Shown here in pieces: positions 12,701 through 21,925 of a stretch of DNA of 64,000 bases; within the stretch, counting starts at the first letter, position 1, and the number at the start of each line of letters is the position of its first letter. Source of the stretch: Labia minor (taxonomy: Eukaryota > Arthropoda > Insecta > Dermaptera > Spongiphoridae); assembly GCA_963082975.1 (NCBI GenBank), contig OY720346.1, positions 51,907,759 to 51,971,758 of the forward strand. The letters are read 5' to 3'. Made by a program: the position numbers and the translations under genes. Below the pieces are notes generated by a model that worked only from the letters and a program-made list of their open reading frames with translations, did not search any database and was not told the DNA's origin.

Positions 12701-15700
12701 ATGGTCTATAACCCTGGGAGATGAGAGTAGATTCAAAGTATTTGAGAATAGGATTCTTCCCAGCATTTATGGGCCAAAGAAAGATGAGGACACCGGGGAA
12801 TAGCGGAGACTGCATAACAAGGAATTGCATGACCTCTATGCATCTCTAGATATAGGTCATAAAATAGAGAAGGCTGGGATCGGCAGGGCACATGGCTAGA
12901 ATGGGAGAGGAAAAATATATTGGTGGGGAGTTCGATTGGAAAACGTCCGTGTGGAAGACCAATTGTGAACAGGGTGGACAATGTAGGAAGGAACGTGAGT
13001 GAGATGGGACAGGGTAGGAGTTAGATGGTTATAGCTCAGAATAGGGACACTCGGGGGGGTACAGGGGGCGGAGCCCCCGTCTAGGTGTGGAGAGCGCCGA
13101 AGGCGCTCGGAGCAGCTAGTTTACTAATATATTTGTGGCTCTTTGCATTTATTTAAGTAGATTTTAATTAATTAAATAATTAATATTCTAAGTTTATGAA
13201 CATTATTTTTTTTATAAATTATATTAATTAAAATTTATTTTCTTATTTCTGTTTGTTCTTTATTTTACATATATATGTACAAAACACAAAACAATAACAC
13301 AGACAGACACACAGACATTGCCTTTTATATATATAGATTCATCTTAATTTCTTGAGTTATCTATTGTAATTTAAATTCTTACAGTTTTATTAAATAAATC
13401 ATTTTTAGTTATAATTTTATATAAGCATTTTTTAATTGAACCTATTCAATCTTGTCATTCCCTAATCAACCTACGCGGTTTCAATAACCCTTTTAATTAT
13501 TCTAAATTCAATCCAGAGTGCTACCAATTAATTAAACTTATTTTTAACCCAATTTTTCTTATAAAATACCTCACCCCTAATATCTTATACACGACAATCT
13601 ATATATAAGATGGTAGGTTTAATCAAATGGACTATAGACAGATTTGTTTGCTAAAAACATCTTATTAAATTAGAAAAATTTTTAATAATTACAATAAATA
13701 GAATAATATATTCTTACCTAAAAACAAATTGGTTTTTATAGACAATTCTTATCTTATCTTATTAGTAACTAAATAACATAGGAGTATATCTAATGGTTTT
13801 CAATTTATAAAATCTAATTTACCTAACCTTAACACACAACAATTCCGTCTCATTATTGTAATACAAAGTTAGAAATATTAAGTTAATATAATTATTATTA
13901 TTTATTTATTAATACCAATTAATAATATTAATTACTTATAAATTATAAATAATTCATAATAATAATAAATTGTGATACCAACTTATAGGAATATTAAAAT
14001 AATATAATTATTATTTTACATATATATGAATATAATATAAATATTTTTAATTTTATTTTAAGAATAGATATATATATCTAAAAGGCGGTAACTGTGACGT
14101 CACATATATACATTTAAATTAAAAATATTTGAATGTTTACGTTTATATGTAGCGCCATCTGTCGATAGTTTTGTAACACTACAGACTTTTACCAAAATAT
14201 TACTAATTAAATTAATTTTGAATAAATTAATTTTGGATTTAACTACACTAAAACCTTCCCTGGGATGCCCACAACAATCCCTGAAAGTTTCACCGTAATC
14301 GGACGGGTAGTTTTTGAGACACAGACACACAGACACACAGACATTGCCTTTTATATATATAGATTCTCGTGTCACAAAACTGAAAAAATACTCCTCCGAA
14401 ACGGCTGGACCGATTCTTATGAAATTTTTTATGTATATTCAGTAGGTCTCATGGCATGTCAGACTTCCTTTATAAAACCGCTAATTGGTAAGGTGTGTCC
14501 AGGGGTGAAATTTAAATAAAATTAGTTTAATTACAATGCTAGATCATAGAGGCGCTGGTGGCGATAATTTGACATGTATATAAATTCTAATAGGAGACTT
14601 GCAAACAATACTGCTTCATGGGTGAACCGTCTAAGGCGTTATCTTATGACTTTGCACTCTCAGTTCGAAACTCGCAAAGGCACATTTTTTTTTAAGTATT
14701 ATATATTTTTTTTACAAATTTATTAATTTTTATTATTTTAATATTTTATTAAATTATTTTATTTTATTAAATTAATTTTATTAAATTTTAATATTGAATA
14801 ATAATTATGTCAATTAATTTTTTTGCCTGTTGTATTATATGGGTGGGACGCATGGTCTATGACCCTGGGAGATGAGAGTAAATTCAGAGTATTTGAGAAT
14901 AGGATTCTTCCCCGCATTTATTGGTCAAAGAAAGATGAGGTCACCGGGGAATGGAGGAGACTGCATAACGAGGAATGGCATGACCTCTATGCATCTTCAG
15001 AAATAGTTAGGGTTATAAAAGCGAAAAAGCTGCGATAGGCAGGGGACATGGCTAGAATGGGAGAGGAAAAAGATATTGAATTGGAAAACGGTGCGGAGAC
15101 CGATTGGAAAACGTCCGCTTGGAAGACCAAGGACGCGTAGGAAGGGACGTAAGAGAGATGGAACAAGGGCTCAGGATAGGGACACTTGGAGAAATGTGGT
15201 TGCTGCGGCCAAGAACTTTCGAGTACCTTAGAGTCACAGAGATAGATAGATATAACATATACAATAATAATATATATAATTAATTTAAATTAAAATATAT
15301 TTTAAATAAGAACACAAAAAGAAATGAATGTTTTATGTAATATACTGATTGAAACAAAATAGATGAAAACCTTTTACTACTCTTAACCAAATACTATGTA
15401 CCACTCGGGGGGTACAGGGGGCCTGGCCCCCGTCTAGGTGTGGAGAGCGCCGAAGGCGCTCGGAGCAGCTAGTATATATATATTTATATATATATATAAT
15501 TAAATAAATAATTATTAATATATATTACTAACAATAATTGTATATACATATTAATGTTTTAATCTATATTTTTAGGCGGAACCACTTTACAAGGGTGAAT
15601 TGAATAGTGCATATGTATCGGATGCAGCTGCTTCAACTTCTGGATCAAGAAAATCAGCTCCTGGACCGTTACTGATTTTACCAGCTCCACCATCAACGGC

Positions 15701-15812
15701 TGCAGCGGTGGATCCCGATAGATTTAGTGAATTTAGTCAAAGAACAGCCAGATCCAAAGCCAGTGCATATCGAGCAGAATATGCATCAAGTATACAAAAT
15801 TTTCAACTCTAA
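6573..15812 (+). CDS. LHFPL-family tetraspan protein gene, last three exons
   Basis: Three exons (6573-6767, 9020-9228, 15576-15812) join in frame with proper AG/GT borders and give about 212 visible residues ending in a stop. They match the LHFPL tetraspan family: a helix AALLVASSVVLSILAVLAMI, then the third helix opening VIHICGWLQ and continuing into FPVGWDAPE, the conserved loop cysteines (ICG and GDCVPRW) and a fourth helix around FLLAIIGCLDAIMLSALAF. The cytoplasmic tail is rich in Ser, Ala and Pro. The first helix expected of the family is missing, so one or more 5' exons lie upstream of the window or went unrecognised. Family members act in membranes as partners of channels and receptors (for example LHFPL5 with hair-cell mechanotransduction channels). 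Which paralogue this is cannot be decided here. Confidence 0.88.
6828..6930 (+). mobile_element. Decayed LINE 3'-tail relic
   Basis: The stretch around 6878-6925 matches the LINE tail that reads TGGAGAAATGTGGTTGCTG further on, with many substitutions. It is old compared with the copies at 15 and 25 kb. Confidence 0.5.
6931..8164. other. LHFPL intron 1, AT-rich part
   Basis: Intronic AT-rich DNA without recognisable elements. A somewhat more complex stretch at about 7500-7720 could be an unclassified repeat. Confidence 0.4.
8165..8699 (+). mobile_element. HINE-B copy (Helentron-like, non-autonomous)
   Basis: It starts with a small palindrome, ACTATCTCGATAGAGATAGT, and contains a (TG)n core at about 8283-8302. 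It ends at GCGAGATAGTCGAGTGG, where GCGAGATAGT inversely repeats the start of the element. Better copies of the family lie at 40306 (+) and 41648 (-). Confidence 0.7.
9020..9228 (+). CDS. LHFPL exon: third and fourth helices
   Basis: Acceptor ATATTTCAG and donor AAG|GTAAAA. It enters in phase 1 (G+CT completes an Ala codon) and leaves in phase 0. It carries the most diagnostic family block: FPVGWDAPEIKQICG, GDCVPRW and the fourth helix. Confidence 0.92.
9375..9738. mobile_element. MITE with AGGRYGACCATAT ends
   Basis: The left end reads AGGATGACCATATTG and the right end, inverted, AGGGCGACCATATGT. An (A)n-rich core lies between. No clean target duplication is visible, so the superfamily (hAT-like by its ends) is a guess. 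Confidence 0.5.
9981..10224. mobile_element. MITE-G copy 1
   Basis: The ends GTGCCACTCAGAAGCC and GGCTTCTGTGTGGTAC form an imperfect inverted repeat. A tandem (GTAAT)n-like stretch lies inside at about 10036-10053. A second copy sits in opposite orientation at 61743-61989 and confirms both boundaries. Confidence 0.65.
10240..10420 (-). mobile_element. Helitron 3'-terminal segment (family with twin hairpins)
   Basis: Read on the minus strand it contains GGGGGCGGAGCCCCC, then the GAGCGCC/GGCGCTC hairpin, and ends GGAGCAGCTAG|T, the classical Helitron 3' terminus. The same terminal 180 bp recurs at 13119, 15472, 25280 (+) and 56361 (-). The 5' partner of this copy is unclear. Confidence 0.8.
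10440..11040. repeat. Unclassified interspersed repeat and local tandem duplication
   Basis: The sequence around 10445 (CTAGTATAATAAG) and that around 10985-11015 (GTCGAATAGAAATAGATGAT) recur near 56750-56810 in opposite orientation. A unit of about 33 bp is repeated twice in tandem at about 10817-10882. No coding content was seen. Confidence 0.5.
11071..11086 (+). promoter_or_regulatory. Juxtaposed splice acceptor/donor (possible recursive site 1)
   Basis: TTATTTTCAG|GTAATT lies in the last LHFPL intron on the coding strand. A 3' splice site immediately followed by a 5' splice site is the form of a ratchet point. The donor here is weaker than at the second site. Confidence 0.3.
11451..11466 (+). 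promoter_or_regulatory. Juxtaposed splice acceptor/donor (possible recursive site 2)
   Basis: TTATTTTCAG|GTAAGT is a near-ideal zero-length-exon junction in the last LHFPL intron. It belongs to a roughly 45-bp segment shared with 11040-11085, so it could equally be a duplicated repeat. Confidence 0.35.
11811..12470 (+). mobile_element. HINE-A copy 1
   Basis: It begins TTTACCGACCGACGATAG and has a GTCCGTCC-type microsatellite core at about 11934-11968. It ends with CGTCCGTCGGTTCGG and a degenerate hairpin before AACTTAT. The subterminal repeats are inverted relative to each other. It lies in the last LHFPL intron. Confidence 0.85.
12615..13119 (+). mobile_element. LINE fragment fused to Helitron 3' end, copy 1
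   Basis: The LINE C-terminal region (VVLYGWE-like, then RFKVFENRILP-like) runs to about 13045. There it breaks directly into the Helitron terminus: GGGTACAGGGGG, GGCGGAGCC, the GAGCGCC hairpin and CAGCTAG|T. The junction lies inside LINE sequence, upstream of the LINE's own tail. Confidence 0.75.
13121..14040. other. AT-rich LHFPL intron segment
   Basis: It includes a short Helitron 5'-end fragment read on the minus strand (A|TCTATATATATAAAAGG, ending at 13337). The rest is AT-rich DNA without features. Confidence 0.45.
14041..14364 (-). mobile_element. Helitron 5'-terminal segment
   Basis: On the minus strand it begins A|TCTATATATATAAAAGG, followed by a GTGTCTGTGTCT stretch and the block CCGTCCGATTACGG. 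The inner part (14050-14110) resembles the GACGTCA block of the HINE-A/HINE-C families. Confidence 0.6.
14365..14700 (+). mobile_element. Lep1-like Helitron fragment with tRNA-like tail
   Basis: It opens TTCTCGTGTCACAAAACTG and continues with CTCCTCCGAAACGGCTGG and an ACCGATTCTTATGAAATTTT block, a sequence common in insect Helitrons. A tRNA-like stretch lies at its end. Confidence 0.5.
14625..14690 (+). tRNA. tRNA-like remnant (Leu/Ser-type A and B boxes)
   Basis: A degenerate A box around GAACCGTCTAAGGCG and a B box AGTTCGAAACTC are spaced as in a tRNA, but acceptor and anticodon stems do not close cleanly. It is more likely a tRNA-derived piece of a repeat than a working gene. Confidence 0.25.
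14815..15472 (+). mobile_element. LINE tail plus Helitron 3' end, copy 2
   Basis: The LINE C terminus (14823-15038 frame with VVLYGWDAWSMTLGDESKF) continues to its (GATA)n tail at about 15250. A common linker follows (AACATATACAATAATAATAT onwards), then the Helitron terminus with twin hairpins and CAGCTAG|T. The same order recurs at 24770-25280. Confidence 0.8.
15576..15812 (+). CDS. LHFPL terminal exon: cytoplasmic tail and stop
   Basis: Acceptor TTTTTAG, phase 0, 78 codons plus TAA. It begins AEPLYKGELNSAYVSD and ends in a charged segment, DRFSEFSQRTARSKASAYRA. Low-complexity Ala/Ser/Pro lies in the middle. An AATAAA at 15941 could serve as polyadenylation signal. Confidence 0.88.
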   Translation, partial: AEPLYKGELNSAYVSDAAASTSGSRKSAPGPLLILPAPPSTAAAVDPDRFSEFSQRTARSKASAYRAEYASSIQNFQL

Positions 15813-15940
15813 ATTTATCAATGATTGAATCTATATAATTGGAAATTTTGATTGAATTTTACTCGGCCATAAAAAGATTTTTAACTTAATCTGCTCACAT
15901 TAAAAATACAACGAAAAATGATATTATTTATTAAATTATT

Positions 15941-15946
15941 AATAAA
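15941..15946 (+). terminator. Candidate LHFPL polyadenylation signal
   Basis: AATAAA 129 bp after the LHFPL stop. AT-richness makes chance occurrences common. Confidence 0.35.
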
Positions 15947-17872
15947 ATTTGCTCATAATATTTGTTATTAATTTTATAAAAAAACATTTGATTAATTTGC
16001 TATTGTATTTTATTTTAAGTTAAATAGAAATATCTTTATAAAAAATTTAACAATTTTGTATGTAAAACTTATTACAAATTTTTAAAATTCAACATAATAT
16101 TACAACCGGCATTTTTTTTAACTATCTAATTTATTGTAGCACTAGTTATTTTGAATAAAAAAGTTAATTAAATTAAAATAAAATTTTTTATTGAACTTTA
16201 TAAGTTATTAAGAAATAAAATCATCTTTATCATTATTTTGGATAATATTAATATATATATTAGATTTGTTCGATTTGTATTGTACAATTTTTCGACGAAA
16301 TCTGTTGGTGTTATTATTCTATGATTATTTTTAAGTAAGTTTTCTCAAAGCACCATAGTTCAAAAATGAATTTTGACTATTCTATTTTTTCGTTGAAGAT
16401 ATTCTCTTTTATCCTCAAGGGCTTATTTATATAAAAACAATACATTACAATTATTTTTCATATATTTTTAATGAGAAAAATATATTTAAAAATTTCTGAA
16501 AAATTAAATTCTAATGTTTTTTTAATTAAAATTTATTTATACATACTTAATATCATTATTTAATTATTTTACTAAATTTTATACCTATCATTCACTTTTT
16601 TAGGGCTTAGACGTAATCTTCAATGAAAAAGTTGGATGCTCAAAATTACTAGCTATTGTTCTTTTAGCAAACTTGCTTTAAATTAAGTATACAATCATGC
16701 CATAACATATGATATGGCAAAAAAATATCGTCCCACGCTAATATACTTATAAATACTTATATATATATAGATGAGATGCGGAAGGTGAGAGGGTGGCCCT
16801 TTTTTTTGAATAAATCCATTATAGATGATATTTAAAACTCTCTCCCATCTCATTCATACTAACACAAGTATTATATATATATTTTCCTTCATTTCCTCCT
16901 TTACTTTAAATATATATTTGTCATTTTTGTAACTTATTATTTACAATAACTTCAAAGAAAAAATGTTTTCATCAGTCATAATTAGGTATTAATTATAAAA
17001 CTATAATATTATATAGAATTCTAAAATAATAATAATACTGAATAAAGATAACTAAAACAATTTCTTAATCACAAACTTTATATATTTATATAAATGAATA
17101 TATCTGTATAATAATTAATGTATACTAAATTATCATGGACAAACCGAAAATCAATACTAGGGAGGGGGGGGGGGTTAAAAACCATGATCGTTCAGGTTTA
17201 ACATTTCAAACGGAAAAAGTAAATGAAAACAAAATTTTGAGGAAATTATAAATAATTAAAGCAATGAGTGATTACAACATAATTTTGTTTCTTTATCTAC
17301 ACTCAATAACCATTAAACAATCCTCTAAGTAACCCAGTAACCCTCTGTTCTTTGTCATTTCTATTGTTTTTTATATGTTTCAGATTGCATACTTAGAATT
17401 AATATGAATTAAGAAGTAAAATGAAAAACTTATACCTATATCATTTTATATACTACTTATATTTATATATATATAGTGAGATTAACTAAGAAATATTGAA
17501 TGTGCCAATATTCAATATTTTGAAGAAATTTTATCTATCGAAACTAAAAACAAACTTTAAAATATTGATACCATTTATTTAAATAAAATCAATAAAATCA
17601 TTAATTTTAGTATAATAAAGTATAAAATCTTAATGTATATATGTATTAATAAAAATATATAGTTACCAAAATTACTGAAATTTCACCTGAAAGACTTAAA
17701 CTATTAAACATAAATTATGGTATGATTTAATATTATTATTTTTATCCATTCCTTAATAATTTTTTTAAACATTTTATAAATATGATAATATTTTCATGTT
17801 AATAATAACAATAATAATAATAAATAAATTGAACTATGTAAAAAGAGTTACATTATATTTATTTTACATTTT

Positions 17873-17909
<37 letters not shown>

Positions 17910-18118
17910 CTTAAGTATTAATAATTAATGCATTTAATTATATATAATATAATATAATTTTGTATTTATTGTTTATTTTTTTGTTATAATATATATCTTA
18001 TAGAATAAAATATTTATGTGTCTATGAATTTTTTAATTTTATAACATTTATATTATATATATAGATTTTTTTTTTTTATACAAATTTTTTAATAAATTAT
18101 AAAAAACAATCTTTTCGC
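15947..18118. other. AT-rich intergenic DNA
   Basis: No gene was seen. It contains a G run at about 17163-17174, an (AT)n microsatellite at 17876-17906 and possible Helitron 5'-end motifs (TATATATATAGATG near 16760). Confidence 0.45.
17876..17906. repeat. (AT)n microsatellite
   Basis: About 15 uninterrupted AT units. Confidence 0.9.
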
Positions 18119-18343
18119 TTAGAGAGGGAGAGATATCAATATATGTATTAATAAATGTTTATTTAAATATGATATCTGATTAAATTTCTTTTTACAAAAA
18201 TTACATTCAAAAGACTTTTCTCCGATATGAATTAATAAATGTTTATTTAAATGTGATTTTCGATTAAATTTATTTTTACAAAAATTACATTCAAATGGTT
18301 TTTCACCTGTATGAATTAATAAATGTGTATTTAAAGAAGATGT
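18119..18343 (-). pseudogene. C2H2 zinc-finger gene fragment
   Basis: The minus strand stays open for about 70 codons up to a TAA at 18119. It encodes two complete C2H2 fingers (CNFCKNKFNRKSHLNKH... and CNFCKKKFNQISYLNKH...) joined by the linkers HTGEKPFE and HIGEKSFE, plus the end of a preceding finger. The N-terminal side is cut off abruptly by a HINE-A copy at 18341. With three partial fingers and no start or splice signals it looks like a truncated or captured piece of a zinc-finger gene. An exon of a living gene cannot be excluded. Confidence 0.7.
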
Positions 18344-18690
18344 GGCCAGTTCCGAACCGACCGACGGTTTGAAGTAAATTAATTTCCAGCTACAGAAACA
18401 ATTTCAAATAATTTAAATGTATCTATTAATGCAATAAAAAACAGATATGGATATAACATAAATATTTTTGATTTTATTATATTTATTATATATAAGTAGT
18501 AGCTGGAAGTGACGTCATGAAGGGCTGGGTGACGTCATATAATTTAAAATTAAGAAAAAACTAATGAAGATGATTTTTCCCGAGGATAAAACCAATACAA
18601 AATGCATAATTCTTGGAGATATGTAAAAATCTCCACATGTGAAATTTGGTGTGAAAACAATACATCCCTTACTATCGTCGGTCGGTAAAA
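18341..18690 (-). mobile_element. HINE-A copy 2, internally short
   Basis: It runs from a shortened 3' hairpin (GTGGCCAGTTCCGAACCG) to ACTATCGTCGGTCGGTAAAA. The central microsatellite block is absent. Confidence 0.8.
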
Positions 18691-19348
18691 ATTAAATAAT
18701 ATTGGGTTTATTCACGGATGATATTATTATTTATGTAAGCCGAGACATTTTTATCTCCCGGAGAATTTTTGCGGGGACACTGGGACAGAATACACATAAG
18801 AATAATTAAAATGATCGTATGGGAAATAAAATATTTTTATATTTGGTAAGTTAAAAAGAAATAATAATGAAATAGAATTATTTTTTTACAATATACATGA
18901 TTTTTTTTTTGTGATGTTTGCATTTTAATTTTAAATTGAGAAATTATAATAATAATTAATTCTACCTATATAGTAAAATATTTAAAATATATCAAAATTT
19001 AAATTATGAAATTGTACCTATATTTCAAAATGAAAATAAAAAGTTAAAGAAAATAATCGCGATATTCAATTATTTTTTTATTATTAATTAAATTAAAAAA
19101 AAACAATTGAATATTTAATAGGGCCTCCTCCTTTCCCCATAAATTAGCCCTTCCAAGCCTCGCCTTCCGAAATTTAGAAAAAATAATAATAAAGAAAGTT
19201 TGCCTTAAAAAAAAGATTAAAAAAAATAAGGCGTTTTGTCTGTAGCATCTTTGAATCAGCTGAGAGTGCCTTTGATTTTTTGGATTTAGAAATGAAATCG
19301 CGACATTCGGGGCAACCTGAAATAAAACCTACCTAGTAAGGGAGTGCA

Positions 19349-19386
19349 TAGCCTCCATCAATATGGATGGAAGGCCTATGCTAATC
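19349..19386 (+). other. Stem-loop in a non-coding island
   Basis: GCATAGCCTCCATC pairs with GATGGAAGGCCTATGC as about 15 base pairs with two single-base bulges and a short loop. It could be a structured RNA or part of a repeat. Confidence 0.3.
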
Positions 19387-20210
19387 GAAAAAGCCCTGCG
19401 CTCAAAAGGTAACCAACAATTTGTTCCTGTTCAGGCTAATCCCATTTCGGAACTGTGCTGAATTACCTTCCCGAATTCCCGTTCATCCAATCCACCTCAA
19501 ATACACTCTCAGTAATACAAAAAGGCACAATTCAGACCTGACATGCAATTCATGCAAACCATCCCTTAAATAATAGCATGGCATTTGTTTTATCCACCCA
19601 CATTTTATTTATTTATTAATTCTAATCTAATCTATGAATTAGTATGATGAGAACATGCATGGATGTAGGAGGCAACCACCTGAAAATTCTTAACAACTAT
19701 ATATATATATATCAAAAAATAGCCACCCTCCCAGTATAACGCATCGAAACCTACTAATTCTAAAAATACCGTTGTCTCTTCTGCCTCCTTTATCAATGCT
19801 TCTTCTTGAAAGATGTACTCTGAAATTCCCTAATCTCACTAAATTCTCTGTCATATAATTTAATATATTTCTCTATAATCTCCTAATTAATATTATCAAA
19901 AACAAAAAATCATTGTAATTTAATTATACTTTCTATATTATATTAATATATTATTTTAAATATTATATTTACATTTTCTATTTTAAAGTGAGCCATGCTA
20001 AATAAATAACGATTATTACTTACATTTGGAGAGCTGTATTTAAATCATTTCATCGTCATGAAGGATGGAGAAAATAATCAAGAATTCAAATCAACATTCA
20101 GTAGCAGGAACGAAGATTGAAACATGAAATAGAAGAAGAAAAATAACTTATTAGTTTATAATCAATCAATTTAAATTGAATTAAAAATAAAATTAATAAT
20201 AAATACTGAC

Positions 20211-20292
20211 CTCGGAGTTCATAAAGGGTTGATATTTCTCGTAGAAAAATACTCGAAGAACAGCTCGTAGACTTGATGTCCATCACTCTCGC
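20211..20292 (-). other. Candidate 82-nt exon of unknown gene
   Basis: On the minus strand TTTATCCAG|GCGAGAG opens and CTCCGAG|GTCAGT closes a segment of clearly higher GC content. One frame is open throughout (ARVMDIKSTSCSS...). Another reads ESDGHQVYELFFEYF and ends in a stop. No family was recognised. Confidence 0.25.
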
Positions 20293-21179
20293 CTGGATAA
20301 AGAAAAAAATAATTAAGATTAGATATTTATATTATATACAGGAAATAAAAAAATAAGATATAAATAAATAAATAATATTAATAGGATTAAAAATGTGTAT
20401 AGATTTTTAAAAATATTATCTTATTTCTGTCATATTAAAATACTAAAATTATTTTACATCCGATATAGAACCATGATTATAATAAGTTATAATACCCATT
20501 TAATAGACATATAATAAAAATATCTTAGGAAACATCAGAAAATTAATATTATTAATTTCACGAAGATTTTATACTGTTTAATTGATATATAGGTAATAGA
20601 ATATTATTCATTTTTCAAAAGTGTTATAATAATATGAAATTGACAAAACAATATTCATATGAGATTTGAAAGGAACGGTGTGAGCGATAATGAGATTAGA
20701 AAGAATATATAGAATATTTAAAATTATATATTCCTATATGAATATAAGAAATTTATATTTTTTTGATTTATAATTATATTATATGAATTTTGAAAATAAT
20801 CATTTCATATTTTTTAAATAAATAAGTTTTAATAGGATTAATATATATATTGAAATTTAAAAAATATTTCAATAAATATATTTAAAGAAAAATAAAATTT
20901 GGTATATGATTTTTTAATATTTAAATAATTTTAATTTAACTTTTAATAAAATTTAATTAATGAGATCTGATAGAATATTTTAGATTAATGCTTTTCAAAG
21001 ATTTGAATGAAAAATTTATAAATTTATTTGGGTATATTAATAAAAAAATTATAAAAATGCACTTTATAAAATGTAATTTTTATTGAAATATTTTATTTTT
21101 AAAGTTCACTAATCTTCCTTTTAATTAATAAAAATAAATAATAAAATTACAATTAATTCTTGATTAAGGGATGATTTCA

Positions 21180-21320
21180 GTGGAGAGGCCGTTCAGGGTC
21201 CTACACTCAGCAGGGAAGTGGAACTAAATGCGTTCGAGTCAGCCGGCCTGCAAGAGGAGGTGAGGCCTGGCGGTGGAGGGGCATGGAGAGGGGCGAGCGG
21301 GGAGTGCAGAGGTGAGCGCT
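21180..21320. other. GC-rich island
   Basis: About 140 bp of GC-rich sequence (GGAGAGGCCGTTCAGGGTCC onwards) in AT-rich surroundings. It is probably a fragment of a foreign repeat such as a LINE. No motif was recognised. Confidence 0.4.
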
Positions 21321-21925
21321 CTACTGCAAATTATTTCAAATAAAATACATATTAAAATAAAATAAAATAAACAAATATTAATTTTTAAAATTAGTGGTGT
21401 TTTAGAATACATCTCAAATCGAATCAATAAGTTTAATTCTATTAATTCTATTAAATCAATAAGCTTAATTTTATTCAAAGATCTTAATGAAAATTTAAAA
21501 AAAAAATTATAAATATATCAGTAAGTTCATTAATGAAATTATCATATTTTGAAAAAAAAACAAGGAGGTGGCGTATTAATGTAAATGGTTCAATTTAAAT
21601 TTAAAATTGTTTGCCGAATGTGATATAATTTTAATTTAATGTAAATATATTTAATAAAATAGAGGGTAAATGGTAAGAATTGTTCTTATCTTGGTTGGGA
21701 TACGGTATAGTAAGTCTACATGTCATTTCGAAGATATCGATGAGTTATGCTTTTCTTTGCTGTGTTCTTAGCAAATTACATTAAACAATTCTCTCTCTCT
21801 CTTTTCTAGTGTTAATTTCTATTTTAATTCTAAACAAAATTTAATAAGTAATACATTAGTTACATACCCAATTAACATTTTATATATCTCAACCTTCTTT
21901 TGTTCCAGTATATTTACCGACCGAC

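Larger units (their letters stand above)
18691..21170. other. Intergenic DNA with a few non-AT islands
   Basis: Mostly AT-rich. Islands of normal complexity lie at about 19240-19570 and 19650-19860 without an open frame, and a candidate small exon sits at 20211. Confidence 0.4.

Noticed and set aside
14100-14375. 91-codon minus-strand frame with a cysteine-rich start
   Set aside because: It translates the Helitron 5' terminus and its GTGTCTGT repeat.
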